Shown: positions 15,442-15,767 of the stretch, piece after piece
How positions within the stretch are numbered: position 1 is the first letter of the stretch
Layout: each line of letters opens with the position of its first letter
Assembly: GCA_046728935.1 (NCBI GenBank)
Contig: JBKPFS010000132.1
Location: forward strand, 1-15,767
DNA length: 15,767 nt
Source: DATAFO01 sp046728935
Lineage (GTDB): Bacteria; Actinomycetota; Thermoleophilia; Solirubrobacterales; 70-9
Direction of reading: 5' to 3'
Notes under the pieces: model-generated
Seen by the model: only the letters and a program-made list of their open reading frames with translations
Told to the model about the DNA's origin: nothing
The model's database searches: none
Made by a program: the position numbers and the translations under genes

Positions 15442-15767
15442 CTAGCGGCCGTGGGCGTGTGTGCAGGGCACGAGGTCCATCCGGTTGCTCCCGCCCGACA
15501 TCTCGACGGTCGAGACGAGGCCGACACGCGGCGCATAGAGCTTGTACTCGAGCGCCCTCGGCTCGAGCGGCGTCTCCCTGGTCATGAGCGCGTCCGTAAA
15601 GCGCCCCCGTGGCACCTCGACGCGCTCGCGCAGGCTCATGATCGCGGAGCGGTCCGCGGCCCTGCCCGCGTAGTGCTGCTGCCGGAACCGCATCCCCACC
15701 CGCCGCGGGATGAAACGACGCTGAAAGCCGGGGGCGATCAGAGCTCGGGGACGTCCGCGCCGAGCGG
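15442..15767 (-). CDS. Conserved protein of unknown function (C-terminal part)
   Basis: The frame is open from the TAG at 15442-15444 to the right edge of the window, so the start lies outside and at least 107 residues are visible. The visible part reads like the C-terminal end of a family of secreted or extracytoplasmic proteins of unknown function that I recall from actinobacteria, with a pattern VGMRFRQQHYAGRAADRSAIM, then a repeat-free segment VEVPRGRFTDALMTRETPLEP, LEYKLYAPRVGLV and VEMSGGSNRMDLV. That resemblance is from memory and not checked. The GTG at 15699 and ATG at 15693 are internal. The last residues (PCTHAHGR) leave the family pattern. The stop is 113 bp before the kinase start on the same strand. 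Confidence 0.65.
   Translation of the reverse strand, partial: ARRGRPRALIAPGFQRRFIPRRVGMRFRQQHYAGRAADRSAIMSLRERVEVPRGRFTDALMTRETPLEPRALEYKLYAPRVGLVSTVEMSGGSNRMDLVPCTHAHGR

Overview
The window is high-GC bacterial DNA. Its gene style points to an actinobacterium, perhaps the Thermoleophilia/Solirubrobacterales group. This placement is inference from base composition, codon bias, the FHA/zinc-ribbon gene, the NarL-type kinase with an AYPSGRL segment, and the GltB subtype; no rRNA or other marker is present. I see no phage, insertion sequence, tRNA, rRNA or CRISPR array. It reads as an ordinary chromosomal stretch, and I did not find a clear new multi-gene system.

Left part (1-3321). The C-terminal part of a penicillin-binding transpeptidase enters from the left edge and meets, tail to tail, a three-gene minus-strand cluster: SRPBCC protein, DUF4352-like lipoprotein, small four-helix membrane protein. 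The SRPBCC gene diverges from a plus-strand gene that joins a zinc ribbon to an FHA domain.

Centre (3322-9725). A 4.7 kb minus-strand gltB (glutamate synthase large subunit) fills most of this part. Between the FHA gene and gltB (convergent) lies about 190 bp that can form a large structured element, including a 14-bp imperfect stem and a helix strand with two alternative partners. Upstream of gltB is a well-formed -10 box with a palindrome in the promoter spacer. The divergent gene is an orphan ParA-type ATPase whose stop codon overlaps the start of a SnoaL/NTF2-like gene. A second long hairpin sits between gltB and parA, and its outer arms match those of the hairpin at the other end of gltB.

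Right part (9726-15767). All genes are on the minus strand. A NarL-type histidine kinase and its response regulator overlap by 10 bp and are followed by an MMPL-family RND exporter, which suggests sensor-controlled export or lipid transport. A DUF1326 protein with a cysteine cluster follows. At the right edge is the C-terminal part of an unidentified conserved protein, cut by the window.

The most interesting material is intergenic: the two similar hairpins flanking gltB, the alternative-pairing element at 3383-3502, and a shared promoter pattern (TANRAT followed closely by a C/G-rich start region) seen at four starts in the two divergent spacers.
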